Shown here: positions 12,491 to 24,819 of the stretch, piece by piece
Numbering within the stretch: the stretch's first letter is position 1
Layout: every line of letters begins with the position of its first letter
Assembly: GCF_014529535.1 (NCBI RefSeq)
Contig: NW_023503493.1
Location: forward strand, 12,432,001 to 12,496,000
Source: Bradysia coprophila
Taxonomy: Eukaryota; Arthropoda; Insecta; Diptera; Sciaridae
Direction of reading: 5' to 3'
DNA length: 64,000 bases
The notes under the pieces: generated by a model
What the model was told of the DNA's origin: nothing
Seen by the model: the letters and a program-made list of their open reading frames with translations, nothing else
The model's database searches: none
Program-made: the position numbers and the translations under genes

Positions 12491-13025
12491 TCGAATGTTT
12501 GTAGAATATTTCACAAAAATGAGACTCGGGAGTATGTAACGTTAAAATGAGCATATCAAACTCTGGCCACAAGCGAATCCGTTTAATAGTAATAACTATC
12601 TACAGAACCGAAAATATAGGGTTTTTGGGATTTTTCTCAGGTTGTCTTCCCTTGTCGTCCAACACATTTCAAGCATTAGTGGTACTCTGAATACCGTACT
12701 GAAGCTGGACAACGTGTCTGTGTCATACAAACACTGTAAAAATGTTTCATGTAAAATAGAGAACTTTCTACAGCTGACCGTTATGATCACTCATATGTCG
12801 TGGCACAAAACGAGGATTTTTTTTTTACATGAAAAAAATGTTCATATGTGTGTTGGCCGGTGGGTTTTGGACATTTACACCTGTAAATCATGGCTTTTTT
12901 CTGGAAATTTTAATTCTAAATACCGAATAATTCTGATAAAATTCTGATTTTTTTTTTACAAAAGTGAAATTCGACATGATTTTTGTTTTGGGAATTTTTG
13001 TGGTCTGTAAACGATTCCACAAAAA

Positions 13026-13135
13026 CTGGTTTAACAAATGAAAATCTAGATTCTTTATTTTAGTATTTCATTCTTGTTGTGATCGCCTAACGAAAATTCA
13101 AAAGAATAAACGTCTAGATTTTCATTTGTTCTACG
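13026..13135. repeat. Small inverted repeat
   Basis: AACAAATGAAAATCTAGA (around 13034) recurs as TCTAGATTTTCATTTGTT (around 13113) in reverse complement, about 60 bases apart. It is probably a decayed miniature element. Confidence 0.6.
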
Positions 13136-13309
13136 AAATTCTTGTGTAATCATTTCCTATTAGTTTCCCTTGTGTCAATCCGTTTGATTAACGTTTTTCG
13201 AGCTTTTCAGTTATCATAGATGATTGGGAATGTAAAGTTGTAGAACAAATTTCCTTTTTCGAAAATCGACTTTTCCAGTACATTTTTGGCGATCGAAGCC
13301 ATTTTTTCT

Positions 13310-13615
13310 AAATTTATACGTCAGAGAGAGCTTTTTTCTCCTTTGTTACGATCTGTCAGTTTTTCTATTTTGCGATTTAGTATGGAAATGAAAACTAAAA
13401 TTGAGATATCTTTGCTGTTTTAAGTGGTTTTTCATACTTTTTCGGACCAAAATGTTTTAAAATGTGTTTGGAATCGATTGGCATTAACAGATTGTGTGAA
13501 AATATTTTTTTCTATTATTTTGTTAATGTCAATCGATTCCAAACACACTTCGCAAAATAGAAAAACTGACAGATCGTAACAAAGGATAAAAAAGCTCTCT
13601 CCGACGTATAAATTT
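13310..13615. mobile_element. Foldback MITE, about 306 bp
   Basis: The ends read AAATTTATACGTC and its reverse complement GACGTATAAATTT. The arms contain GAGAGCTTTTTTCTCC, TTACGATCTGTCAG and TGTTTGGAATCGATTG in mirrored order. The element is nearly palindromic throughout, with no frame. Confidence 0.85.
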
Positions 13616-14325
13616 ATACGACTAATGACGTGGATTATCTAAAATCTAGCACCTTACATCGAAACTACAATATCAAGATCATAAGGATTGGTTTTCAGGA
13701 TTTATACTTTCCAAAAAGGTACTCCGTGTGAGAGACAAAATTGAATTTTTTGTTGAGTGAAACTTAATTGCACAAAACCTATAAATTCAGCTTTTTCGAT
13801 GAGTTTCCATTCCAAAAATGCAAGAAATTGTAAAAAAAAACTACTCTAAACAAATGCGTTTCAAGTGTCTCCAGTTTCCAAGTCAATACGCGCACAGTAT
13901 TCCAAAACTAGGCTAAGCCACTTTCGAAAAAAATAGTTTTCCTTTTAGAGGCTGGTGGCACGTGATCGAAAATTAAAATGTGCACTTTCTTCCGATACAT
14001 GTTCGTCTGGGATGTATTTTCGGGCCAAAAGGATTTTTTTGGGTTTTAAATTCAATGAGATATGAGCAGCTGAAAAATGGCAAAAAATTGAATCTATGTG
14101 CAACAATCAGGAAATTACATAATCAGCGTGAACATTCTGCAACACTTGCAATTTATCTACTTTCTCTCGATACCAGCATCGTCACCAATAAATTCAATGA
14201 TAAACATATTCGACTCTGAAGGTACTTCAGAAAAAAAAAAGTTTTTGTTTTCTCGATAGGTTTACATTTGCCTGCCACTTGGACCACAATGAAAAATCAC
14301 TTGATGCACCTCTATTCGTACGCAT
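13616..14325. other. Intergenic, 3' of NOL6
   Basis: No recognisable gene. An 80-codon plus frame (13980-14219) has no family resemblance. The last bases before 14326 are probably the NOL6 3' untranslated region. Confidence 0.5.
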
Positions 14326-17300
14326 TTATTGACATTCTATAACATTTTCAACCAAACCTCGACCAATTATCCGGAAATCTTCTATCAATTGCGGCAAATT
14401 GTATTCGTAACTTTGACGCCCGCTGTGCTTTCGTCCGTTTATATTATTCGCCTGGAAGGAATAGAAAGCATCGGGAAAATTAGAAACATTAAAAAGATCG
14501 ACTGACTTAAGTGCAACGGTAAAATTACATCGAATTCAATTGCTTCGTGAATGGTCGGTTTCCATAGTACAGCAATTGTGTCTCCACCACACGGATTGTA
14601 GAAGAATATGGCTAAGTCGCTGTATGCGTTCTGCAGAATTTACGAGAAAAATGGGTTGGTTGTTATTGATGTCTCTTTGACTCCATGTGTAAAATTTACT
14701 CACCCTCAAATCACGCAAAAAATATTCGACTGGATTGAAGCCGGCTGCCGGGACAGTGTCGTCAGCAAGCTGCTTTTTGAAATTTTTAAAGAAATCGTAG
14801 ACGTGATTGGTTCGTAGGTGATTCTTTCGAAGCTGTAGCAGCACATCATAGCCCTCGTAGGACGGTTTAAAGAAAAGCTGTCGCAAAATTAGTCGATTAG
14901 TCAATCAAATTTACGGAAATTCGTTTGAATTGTTGACAAGACTTCAATGTACCTTCGTTCTGAATACGTTGCTCAATAGATTCTCTTCGAACAATTGAAT
15001 TGTATGACCTGCAAGGACGACTACGCGTGACAGGATCTCAACATTCGGTGCCGATTTCGACCACATCGAATTCTTCTTTGTATCGTACGAAGTTATGATC
15101 GACAGCGGTGGATGCGAATGTCGGTCGGATATGAAACGATTTTCCATTTCGGTAATTTGTGAGTCTGGAACAAAAAGCGAGACACAAATTTCGTTGATTT
15201 AGTTTGCAGTCTTATCGAGTCATTATCTTTAAGTCAAACCTGTTAACTCTTCACTGAAATCCAATATGAAAAGATGCGAACGCCAATCCGTCGAACGGAA
15301 CAATTCCAACAGCCTCAGAAATGCCATTTGCGGTTGAATAGGCTGATCGAATGATTTATTTTCCATGAACACATAAGCCATCAGCAATTCGGTGCATATA
15401 TCTGGCCATAAGAATGGGTCCAACAATTGCGAGTACAGCCAACGTTTAGCGATCAGAACGGCCGGCCCGAAGCATGTGTTATTTAAATATAATCTATGAA
15501 TTGGGGAGCATGTAAGATAAGCAAGTGATTCCTTTAAAACCAGCACTTACGTGTGTAGCGCTGTGTTCAGTTTCGGCATCAGAAAGTCCATTTCCATTTG
15601 TTGAACTTCACTTTTTTTACTTGGAATTTCTTTGAGGAGAGCAAGCTCCTTCTTCACCAACAATTTCAAGCGGAAGTGGAACCCATCTATAAAGAAGAAA
15701 TGCGACAATGAAAAGGGGCCTGTCTTAACACCACCACTGTAACTACCTTTAATGACTTCCACACTGTCCACATTCCCTCTCGATTGTAATTGACATTTTT
15801 CCGTCAACTGTTGGGCAATTTTTACACAAAACGCCGCTTTCACATGATTGAGCGCCACCACATCGTCTGGCCATTTACCACTAGCAGCTGTAAATAAAAG
15901 AAATATTTTTTTACTGGATTGAGGATGGGCCAATTGTCATTCGTCTAACTTACACAATTCGATGACTCCGCTGTTCGTTCTGTACGATTGAAATACTTTC
16001 ATGTTGTCCCTTTCGAACATTGTGGCGTTGTTGAGAACGGGATTGATTTCACAATACCGGAAGATGGCAGATGAACCTGTGGATTATCCGTTAAAATGAG
16101 ACTGATTGTCGTCTTAAAATTAGCAACGCACCCAACACTGAATTCACATCCAATTCAACGTCCAGCGATCGTAACTTCTTGGCCAAATCATCGAAACTCC
16201 TTATAACGGCCAATGCAAGGTTCTCCGAGTTTTCGCTGTCGTCGACAGTCTTTGAGTATGAGTTAGACACTCGATAAGCCAAATCGAATTGCCCGGCAAC
16301 ATAATTCATGTGCGACGATTTGATGTTGTAGTGATGGTTCATCAGATACAGGCAAATGTCCCGAGTAATCAGGCGCTTTTTCATCAAATTATCGTACGGA
16401 TTGGCCCACACACATGTCTCTGTGATGTTGCTGCAAAGATAATTAGATTCAAACCTTCGTCCACATCGTTCACTCATCACTCATTCGTACCCGTCTTGGA
16501 ATCGGCGCAGGTCTGACTTATTTCCCCAAAATAGTTTGAAGCTTTCGGCATCACTTTGATTCGCTTGTGGTCCTTTGATCAGCACTTCCAAACAATTTTC
16601 GATGTTCAGTTTGAATCCAAATGTCAAAGTTTTGACGATCTTCGGATGAGCTTCAGTTACGCTCCATGGAGAACATTTGGTGGGCAATGGAGTCATCGAA
16701 TGAATGCGATTGTCGAGTCCTTTGCGCAGAACGCTAGCGAATAATTTCAAGATATGCGGATACCATTGGCCAGCATAGTCATTTCGATCGATTTTGCTTC
16801 CATGGTCATTCAATATCTCGTCAAGATTTGCCGTTTCCGTTATGCTAAAATAATTCAGGAGAAAAGATTAACTTCCCTGTCTCAATTCGACCACTGGATT
16901 CACTTACTGAAACAGATGATCAAATTGAAAGTGTGGATTCATGTCCGACAGGAACAAATACCGGAAGTTGTTCACAATTTTTGCATCGAGAAAAGCCAAT
17001 GCCCTGGAACTTTCTTCAATCGTTCGCAGATAAATGTCCAGCGACAGGTTGGCGCATACGTTGTACCAGCCAGTGGAATCATAGAAAACAACATCAAAAA
17101 TTTCATTCGATTTGTCCAGCGGAATCATTGTCTCCTGTATGGCGATTCCTTTCGAATGCCATTTGCTGAATTCTAAGTGGAAAATATTTTGGGTCAATCA
17201 GTCGATACGGTCAGTACACATCACATTCGAGTCACTTACTTAAGTTCAAGAAAATGCTTCGAATCACATCGAACACACTCATCGACGAGTTCAGCTTCCG

Positions 17301-18293
17301 TGTCTTGAGTAAATATGCAGCAAACATGGAGACGATCGGTCCGCTGAATCCGCAAAAATCTTCATTCAAGCATCGTGTCCTCAGCCACAATTTGAACAGG
17401 GCAATTCCTTTCGCCACATTGACACAGGTTCCAAGTGTTTCCGTCAAGAAATTATCGTTGGCCAACGATGTCAAATCTCTCATTATGCTCATGTTGTGAT
17501 GGGGCGTTTGAACAAGTTCACCGGTTTCACCTTCTGAGCCATCAAACAACGCGTCGCGAATGTTACTGTTCCAGGGTACGAATCGTGACATCTTGAACGA
17601 TCCTTCTTCTGCATGCACATGAATGTTGAAAATGATTGGCTTTTTCAAGTCGGAAGAGGCTGTTATCCGTAGAACCGGACGGAGAACATCAAGGCGATCG
17701 TACATGAATTGGAGATTTGTTTGTTGGTCCCATTTGCCAAGCTTTAGAGCGAGGTAGCTCAAATAGATGGCCTTCTTCTGATGGTAGATGGTGTTCAGAT
17801 AGTCTTCCTTCTGAAAACACTTTTTCGGAATTTCCACAGCAATGTCAACACTGATGTTATCCGACAGTAATGTGGAGAATAGTTTCGATCCGGTCACACG
17901 TACGGATTTCGGTGTTAAAAATTGGAAAGAAAATTTCGGCAAATGAAATTGCTCGTTACTCAACGGGAGCATCACTTTCCGGTTAAGCCATTTGATGTCT
18001 GACCATTGTTTCTTCTCGTTCTCTGACGGCAACGAACCGATTAATTCGGTTAGACTTGCCACCCATTGTTGGATGAAATTTTCGTACTTTGGCGAAACTT
18101 TGAAAGATTTCAAAATATTGTCAATTTGCAACGCCAGCACATTTTCCGATAAATCAACTTTTGATTCTTGCAGCTGGTTTAGCTCTTCCTGTGTGACCGA
18201 CTTGTACTTATTCGATTTGAATTTCTTTGCGGCACTTTTTGTTGACTCTTGTTTACGTTTGTTGGAGGTTTCATCACGATTTGGATTCAACAT
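14326..18293 (-). CDS. NOL6: Nucleolar protein 6 (NOL6/Nrap; Drosophila Mat89Ba orthologue)
   Basis: Twelve exons on the minus strand: 18293-17240, 17172-16908, 16844-16491, 16430-16132, 16076-15954, 15887-15747, 15686-15551, 15493-15240, 15164-14953, 14877-14704, 14630-14529 and 14451-14326. Introns are 55-77 bases with GT-AG ends. The join is in frame throughout and gives 1079 residues, close to the usual length (human about 1146). Similarity to Nrap/NOL6 is clear along the length, for example KGIALFKLWLRTRCLNEDF near the end of exon 1, FGPAVLIAKRWLYSQLLD in exon 8, KKNSMWSKSAPNVEILSRVV in exon 9 and LAIFFYNPCGGDTIAVLWKP in exon 11. The basic N-terminus fits nucleolar targeting. The family works in the small-subunit processome in pre-18S rRNA maturation. 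An in-frame ATG nine codons upstream (18320) is an alternative start. Cryptic introns at 15687-15746 and 14631-14703 read through without stops but interrupt family similarity. Confidence 0.93.
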
Positions 18294-18530
18294 TTTTATC
18301 CAATTTATCACCGATAACAACTCAAAATGACTTTGTACTAATTGAATTCATTAACAGTTTACGATGCGGATTTAATTTTCTTAGCGTGCCGGAGAATAAC
18401 AAAACGCACATGGAGAGATACATCAGCAAAAAGTCATGTCCATATGTCAAACGTTTTTGACATTTCTTTGACATATGAAGAGTTTGACACGTAGCTGCCG
18501 CTTAAAAATACATCATCGTGAATGGTTTTC

Positions 18531-19430
18531 TATAGACTGTTATGATCAGAGCGAGAGAACCGAAGACTAGTTAATTATAACTTGCCTTGGGGTACTTGTC
18601 AAAATATTGCTTTCTCTTTCAACATGTAACGTTGAGAGCGAGAGGACCGATGACCAGTTTATTATAAGTTACCTTGGGGTACTTTGTAAAGATATTTCTT
18701 TCTCTTTCATCATAACACTCTATTTCTAAAACAACAGTGAAGACACTCACGACGGTAGGAGGCGGTGAATTTTTCCAATGAATAAAAACCACCCTGGTAT
18801 TGCGTGCGTTCAAGATTAATCGACAGATTTTGAAAAATCAGCCGTACCTGGTGTTGGAGAATTTTGCTGCCACTCTTTCAGAACCTCGTGTGAATGAAGG
18901 GTGTGGATCTCGTAGATCTTAGACAGCAAACACATATAGCAACAAGAATCTGTTACTTCTTTTGTGTAAATTGTCTTATAGGGTTTGGTACAAAAAACAT
19001 CACATGAATATCGTAAGTACAGGGCACTTCGCGGAACTGTCAACTTCTGGGACACACTTGGACAAAACGAAAATCTGACTGGGCAATTTTTTTTTGTTTG
19101 GCCAAGTTAGCTTTCTTGTTATAAACATACCAAGGGTCCCAGAAGTCCGAAAACCAGTTAATAATAACTTGCCTTGCGGGAACTGCCATTGCATTTTTGC
19201 ATATATTGTTTTGACACCAAGGCAACTGTTCTGAATTATGTATTCCGAAGACTTCCTTGAAGTACTTGTCATTGTTTATTTTCATATAAATTTTTGACAT
19301 ATCCCCCAAGGACTGGTCCAAATTATATATCCTTTTCTCTCATCATAACAGTCTATATTTTCTTATAAATTTTGGACATATTCTCTAAGCCAAACTAATC
19401 CCAAGTCAAGTCTCATCATAGCAGTCTATA
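18531..19430. mobile_element. Cluster of TATAGACTGTTATGAT-type MITE copies
   Basis: The outer ends read TATAGACTGTTATGATC (left) and ATCATAGCAGTCTATA (right), forming inverted repeats. Inside, further partial copies repeat a block with GAGCGAGAG, CCGA-GAC-AGTT, ATAACTTGCCTTGGGGTACT and TTTCTCTTTCATCATAACA (18531-18625, 18627-18730, and again around 19150-19400). A solo copy lies at 48220-48333. Weak minus frames inside (18619-19321) are repeat sequence, not genes. Confidence 0.75.
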
Positions 19431-19470
19431 CGAGAATAGATTAATATGATGATAGAGAAGGAAATGTAAT

Positions 19471-19504
19471 TCGGGGGGAAAATTATTCGACGGTTATAAC
19501 AGCA
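19471..19504 (+). repeat. Left terminal inverted repeat of the Harbinger element
   Basis: GGGGGGAAAATTATTC followed by a diverged six bases and TTATAACAGCA. It pairs with 27295-27329. Confidence 0.8.
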
Positions 19505-19762
19505 GTAAGAATTATATCAGGTTGCAGTTGTAACACTATATCAGCAATGACAAAGCTATAGCTTGCTGCTGGTACGCATATGAAACATTCTAGTACGTTA
19601 TGCGACCTATGCAATTCCATAATGAGGCTGGGAGTTTTTTTTTCTAATGTATGTATGTATTTATTTTGTACAATCTAGATATTTAAGTGTTGAACGCACC
19701 AAAAGATGAATAAATTGAATCAATTCAATCTCCAACCTTTATTTTTATACCGGTCATGAACA

Positions 19763-19885
19763 GTTGAAATTGATTGGAGATCTCTCAAACAAATTTTCGA
19801 TATTTAATTTGTTTAATACTAACTTGCACCTATGCAAGTAAACACTCATTTTAAAAAGTTGAACTTGATTGGAGATCACTTTAAA
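19763..19885. repeat. GGAGATC motif repeats near the left end of the Harbinger element
   Basis: GTTGAAATTGATTGGAGATC (from 19763) and GTTGAACTTGATTGGAGATC (from 19858) are about 95 bases apart. The opposite orientation, AGATCTCCAATCTTGTTCAA, recurs at about 24987, 25857 and 25931. They could be binding sites for the element's own DNA-binding protein; that is inference. Confidence 0.6.
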
Positions 19886-20139
19886 GTATTTCGATACTTA
19901 TTGTTCAGTGTTTATATTAAAAATCGAAGAGTTTAGTTTGCGTATGAGGTGGTCAAACATTTCAAGAAACATTTGTTCCGATAAAATGTAAGAAGTGTTG
20001 GTATGCATTGCATGAACTCTTGCTCGAGATATTGCGAATTTGACTTGTAATAGTTATTAAGTTAAAATTCCTACCTCTTACACCTAATTTGTTTCAAACA
20101 AAAGATTAAAGAGACTGTATGTTACTTAGTATCAGAGTT

Positions 20140-20480
20140 CCGGCATAACCAAAAACTAAAAGTTACGACTCTTAACGTTACGCCCGTAACGAACATCTGT
20201 AACGTTATTTGTACCTGTAACGATATTTAAAAACTACGGTTTCCTTAGCAATCCTTAAGTTTTTTGTGCATAACGTTCTCGCTCGCTGAAAATTTTCCGT
20301 AAGGGGGAGACTACATATCGGAAGGCTTATCGTTTGTAAATTGTAAATGATTGTAATTGATATTCTGGGCAAATAAACGAAATTGAAAATTGAAACTACG
20401 GTTTCAGAATACTATAACGTTACATAATATGGTGAAACTTGGACTTAACTTAACTTGGAACGTTAAGGAACCCTGCTTAG
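20140..20480. repeat. TAACGTTA-rich degenerate stretch inside the Harbinger element
   Basis: GTTACG, AACGTTA, GTAACG and AACGTT occur about ten times in 340 bases, in both orientations. A similar patch lies at 48440-48500. No coding potential is seen; it is probably a decayed palindromic repeat. Confidence 0.5.
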
Positions 20481-21216
20481 TATAATGGTCGGTCTATAAT
20501 AATCTATCTTCCACCTTTGTTTCTAAATCGGCTAACTTCGTTGAAAGATGTCATTGTGCGGCTTGATTTTTCAGCAAAAGCATTTGAGGAAAATATTAAA
20601 TAATATAATTCGAAACTAACTTCAACGAAGCAGACAGACAGGAATTTGAGGGCAGGCCTTAAGTCAAAACAATATTTTTATATAAAAAAAAATTATATGA
20701 AAAGAACGATTTTACACCCGCAAGCATGTAGAAAACATTTAAACTAGACTTCTGTTATCGATATAGCAACAAAAATAATATAGATTTCTTGTAAATGTCA
20801 CGAATGTTACAACTAAAACATCTTGATTCGACCGAAATATATAACACAACAAATGATTACAAATGATAATATGCCTTCCGCCTGTCAAAAGTAAAATACG
20901 AAAATTTAGATGGTCGGTGAATTAATATTAGGGTGAGAAAAACTGAATATCACTCTTGTTATTTCCCTTATTATGCTAAATTAATGAACATCACTCCAAC
21001 ATTATCATACCCAATCGATCACATCACAAATTAAATAGCGCAAATAACAAAGGTGTGTGCGATATTTTTACGTCATATTATTGAATGTGTTTATTGTCAG
21101 TGAAGAAGTTAATCTAGTATACATTTCAATAAACTTCTCGGTAAACGTAACATAACCTCAATATTTATGCATGTGATTATATTGAAAAAGGTGCAAGTGC
21201 AGTGCGTGTTGATAAA

Positions 21217-24200
21217 ATGTCTACGATAAAAAACAAACCAACAGCCCAACCAAAACGTCGTTCACGAATATTGAGCATTCAGAAGAAGAACTTGGTTTCT
21301 TTGGTTGAAAACTTCTTTATTCGTTTACATGGAAATTGCTCTAGTGTTAACTTTGAAGAAATCAACATGATCAATTGGCAGAGAATCGCTTCCATACTAA
21401 ATACTATGGGACCTCCAAAGGAAGCGGATCAATGGAAACATGTAATTTCAACTTGTATTGCTTCTGTTACAACCTGTACAGTACATCAAACTTACATTTA
21501 TCTTTCAGTCTTTCTACTTCATGAAAAATCGTATACGCAAGAAGGTGGAGGTCATAAAAAAGTATGGCGGTCACCCGCGAGACAATTTATCTGATTTGGA
21601 TTTTAAAATCTACGACATGTCGCCTGTTGATAATTATGCCATTGAGGATATCTTCGATAGCACTCAGATGTCGAATCTCGACGAAAACATTGAGAATGAC
21701 GAAATTCTTACGAGTCTAGAGGACAATGCTGCAGACGATTTGGATAACATGAATGGAGCCAACGAGACGTACCTGGACGACAACTTTGCCGAGTTGAACG
21801 ATTTGTTTGACAACTACGATTTGGTTCAAGAAAATGATGATGTCGGTGGTTCGACTAAGATTTTGGTCATGGAATCACCTGAAGAGTTGGAGGCGTACAT
21901 GAATGAGCCTGTGATTGAAGAAGAAATTCTACCGGAAACGGAAGATATCGAAGATCAGACAGTCGATGAATTCCATGACTGCTCTGAATATACACATGTA
22001 CAGTCTCAGCGTTCATTGGAAAATCGTGTATCGTCATCGTATACAACCGCTCAACCGCTGCGTAGCCAAACCAGTGAAAATTTTCCATCCGGAAGTCGTA
22101 CTCTCGGACAAGGAAACGAGTTTGCCGATGTAAACGAATTACGTGATACAGAATTGCAAGGAAGTGTTACAGAAGTTTTGACGCCAGTCTCAAATAAGCC
22201 TGCAGAAGCTGCAAAGGTTAGGTAATAGAAAAACTGAACTTAAAGAAACTAATTCCGAAAACAATTACAGCAAAGTGTCAGAATCCCAGAAGTCCAAAAA
22301 GAGAGGCTAGTCCAGCTCATACAAAACAACTTTTTTAAGGCTGTGGGGCAATTTGTTGGCGTCAATGGTAAACATATAAAATCGAGTTTTTGGAAAACAG
22401 TTGCCAAAGAACTGAATACGTTGGGTCCGCCACGATCTGCAGAGCAGTGGAAAACGGTAATGTGTTTAAAAATGCCCATAATTGTTTGTTTCATATTTCC
22501 CAATAATTTTAAATTAAGTCTGGATTTCCCTCAATTTTTTCTCTTCGAGATAATTTTGATTTTGAATCTTCAACAGCAGAAAGTTAAATTACTTGTCCTT
22601 TCATTTCATTATCTCTGCTAGACAAGAACCATTGAACTTTTTTCTGTTAATTTGCTAATTTTCAAGTATTTAGCCAACACCCGCTCCGCTATCGTATTTG
22701 GATGCAACAATATTCCTTATAGACAAACGTCAAAGTTCTTTTACCTTCCGTAGTAGTCCATAGTAGTAAATTATGTACTGGTTACTTGTTAAGTTCCCCG
22801 GAAACGAGGTTAACGCTAATGTAAATAAAAATTTAAGAAAAACGAGTTTCCGTGAATACAAGTGGGTACAAGAATAAAAATTTGATTGTACTTCGAAAGG
22901 CAAAAAAAATTAGATCTTCTGACTGGACCTACTCTTGTTTGTCGTTCTAAAATTATCTTCATAAAATATGATCACAGTAACATTCCACAAGATTTTATTG
23001 CGCGTTTCCATATTCTCAGACATTCAATAATATCAAAGCCGGTGCAAAGTCAAAACTTGCCGATAACCATAATGTTCCTGAGTACGTGCCCCAAAAACAT
23101 TTGACGAGACTCGAGGAAAAAATCGTCTCGATATTCGGTATGGACAACATGGACGGGCATCAGAGTCTAGGCGAGTCAGGATTTCGTTATGCAGAGGTAT
23201 GCAAAGGTTTCCGTTTCATCGTTATTAGTCAAAATCAATTCCGTTTTTCAAAGTGTCTAAGTTTGATATTTTCCATATCTTGAATATAAGTGAATGTTTA
23301 GTCGATCAGCTTTATATGCATAAGTGAATTCCATCATTTATGCAGTCAATTTTCTGTGTTTTTTTTACTTCCAAGATCGAATTCACAAATAATTTTATAT
23401 TTCACTGCAGACTGTACCTCAGGCTCGTCGCACGGAAACACAACCAGCACGAGGCCATACGAATATCCAACAAATGGAAGTTGAGCAAGATGTGCCAGCA
23501 CCACGGGTCTGTCACACGGAAACACCACAGACACAAGAAAATACGAATATGGATCCGATAGAATTCGAACAAGAAGTGTTACGAGAAATACTCGAAGAAA
23601 TTCGAAGCGAGACGAATGAATCGGAGTGTCAAGAGACGTCGGAACGAAACTTCTGTCGACCATCTTCATCAAATCACATGAAATCAATTGACATTCCTAA
23701 TTACGGAGAAAACAGCACAATCGTCTCTTCACGTCCGATAAGTGTCAATATGTCACGTCCGGAAAATACTGGAATTCAACGTCTGGGAAGAGCCTCTTCC
23801 CGTGCGGAAAGAGACCTCATTTCACGGCCGGAACCCGATTCTTCCCGTCCGAATAGTGTTAACACTTTACGTTCGGAAAGTTTCGGTAATTCACGTCTGG
23901 AAAGAGCCTCTTCCCGTGCGGAAAGAGACCTCTTTTCACGGCCGGAAACCGATTCTTCTCGTCCGAAAAGTGTCAACACTTTACGTTCGGTAAGTTTCGG
24001 TAATTCACGTTTGGAAACATCCTCGTCTCGTCCAGAAAGAGATTTCATTTCGCGGCCGGAAACCGATACTTCTTCTTTTGAAAGAGGCGGACCTTCACAT
24101 CGACAAGATTCTTCATTCGAACCTCCGCGTGTACGCCGAAGAGTGCGTTCGCCGTCACCCGTCGAATCCATCACTGGTATAAACCAATTTTTCAATGATG

Positions 24201-24819
24201 GCGACAATGACAGTGAAACGGGTAGTCCACGTTCCAACAGTCGTCGATCTATTCGCGAAAACCGAACTGTGGCGAAAAAACCGAGAGACCGTTCAGACTT
24301 GAGGAACGTAAGTTAAAATTTATATTGAGATTCTGTGAGCAGAGCAGATTTAGTTATTTCACTTGGTACATTCCTATTTGATGAGTTATTTAACTTTTGG
24401 ATACAATAAGCTTAAAGTAAATTCTTATTTAACTGAATTGCCTGTATGATTCTGAGATGCAACTACCCAACGGTGAAACATTTAGGATTTTCAAATGCAA
24501 TTTAATTGGTACAATTTTCTCGATTTCCCAATGTCATTATGTTCGACAATATTCAGAATTTTTTGTTGGAAGTAGACAAGTTTACATTTATCTTTTGAAA
24601 TCTCAAATGCGTTTTCTTTCATGCATACAGAGACATACGAGCCACGAAATGGTGCAATATTCAATTAGCGCACAGGAGCGATTTATTGACGACTCGAACA
24701 GAAATCACGCAGAAATGCTTCACCTCAATGACAGAAACCATATGGAGATGGTTGGGATGTTCACTTCAACCTTGTCAGCTTTAGTGGATGTTGCGCGAGA
24801 GTTTGTAAACAAACGCTAA
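21217..24819 (+). CDS. Harbinger-associated protein with two SANT/Myb-like DNA-binding domains (about 793 aa)
   Basis: Six exons: 21217-21441, 21509-22216, 22271-22456, 23020-23196, 23411-24307 and 24631-24819. All introns are phase 0 with GT-AG ends. Two SANT/Myb-like (trihelix) domains occur. The first spans exons 1-2 (WQRIASILNTMGPPKEADQW then FYFMKNRIRKKVEV). The second spans exons 3-4 (FWKTVAKELNTLGPPRSAEQ then FNNIKAGAKSKL). An acidic Asp/Glu-rich linker separates them. Exon 5 encodes an Arg/Ser/Glu-rich region with 38-residue repeats, and exon 6 a helical tail (ERFIDDSNRNHAEMLHLNDR). In Harbinger transposons such a partner helps the transposase enter the nucleus and bind the ends, and that role is inferred here. 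An ATG five codons upstream (21202) is an alternative start. Exons 4 and 6 were set by phase and domain logic. Confidence 0.8.
23785..24069 (+). repeat. 114 bp in-frame tandem repeat in exon 5 of the SANT protein gene
   Basis: Two and a half copies of a 114-base (38-residue) unit start at 23785, 23899 and 24013. Each contains SSRAERDL-SRPE-DSSRP, then SVNTLRS and SFGNSRLE. Copies 1 and 2 are nearly identical, so the expansion is recent. The repeat is basic, acidic and serine-rich, likely disordered. Confidence 0.9.

Noticed and set aside
18619-19321. Several minus frames of 64-93 codons
   Set aside because: All fall inside the MITE cluster and repeat its words in different frames.
23776-24237. 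153-codon minus frame
   Set aside because: Antisense shadow of the 114-base coding repeat of the SANT protein.
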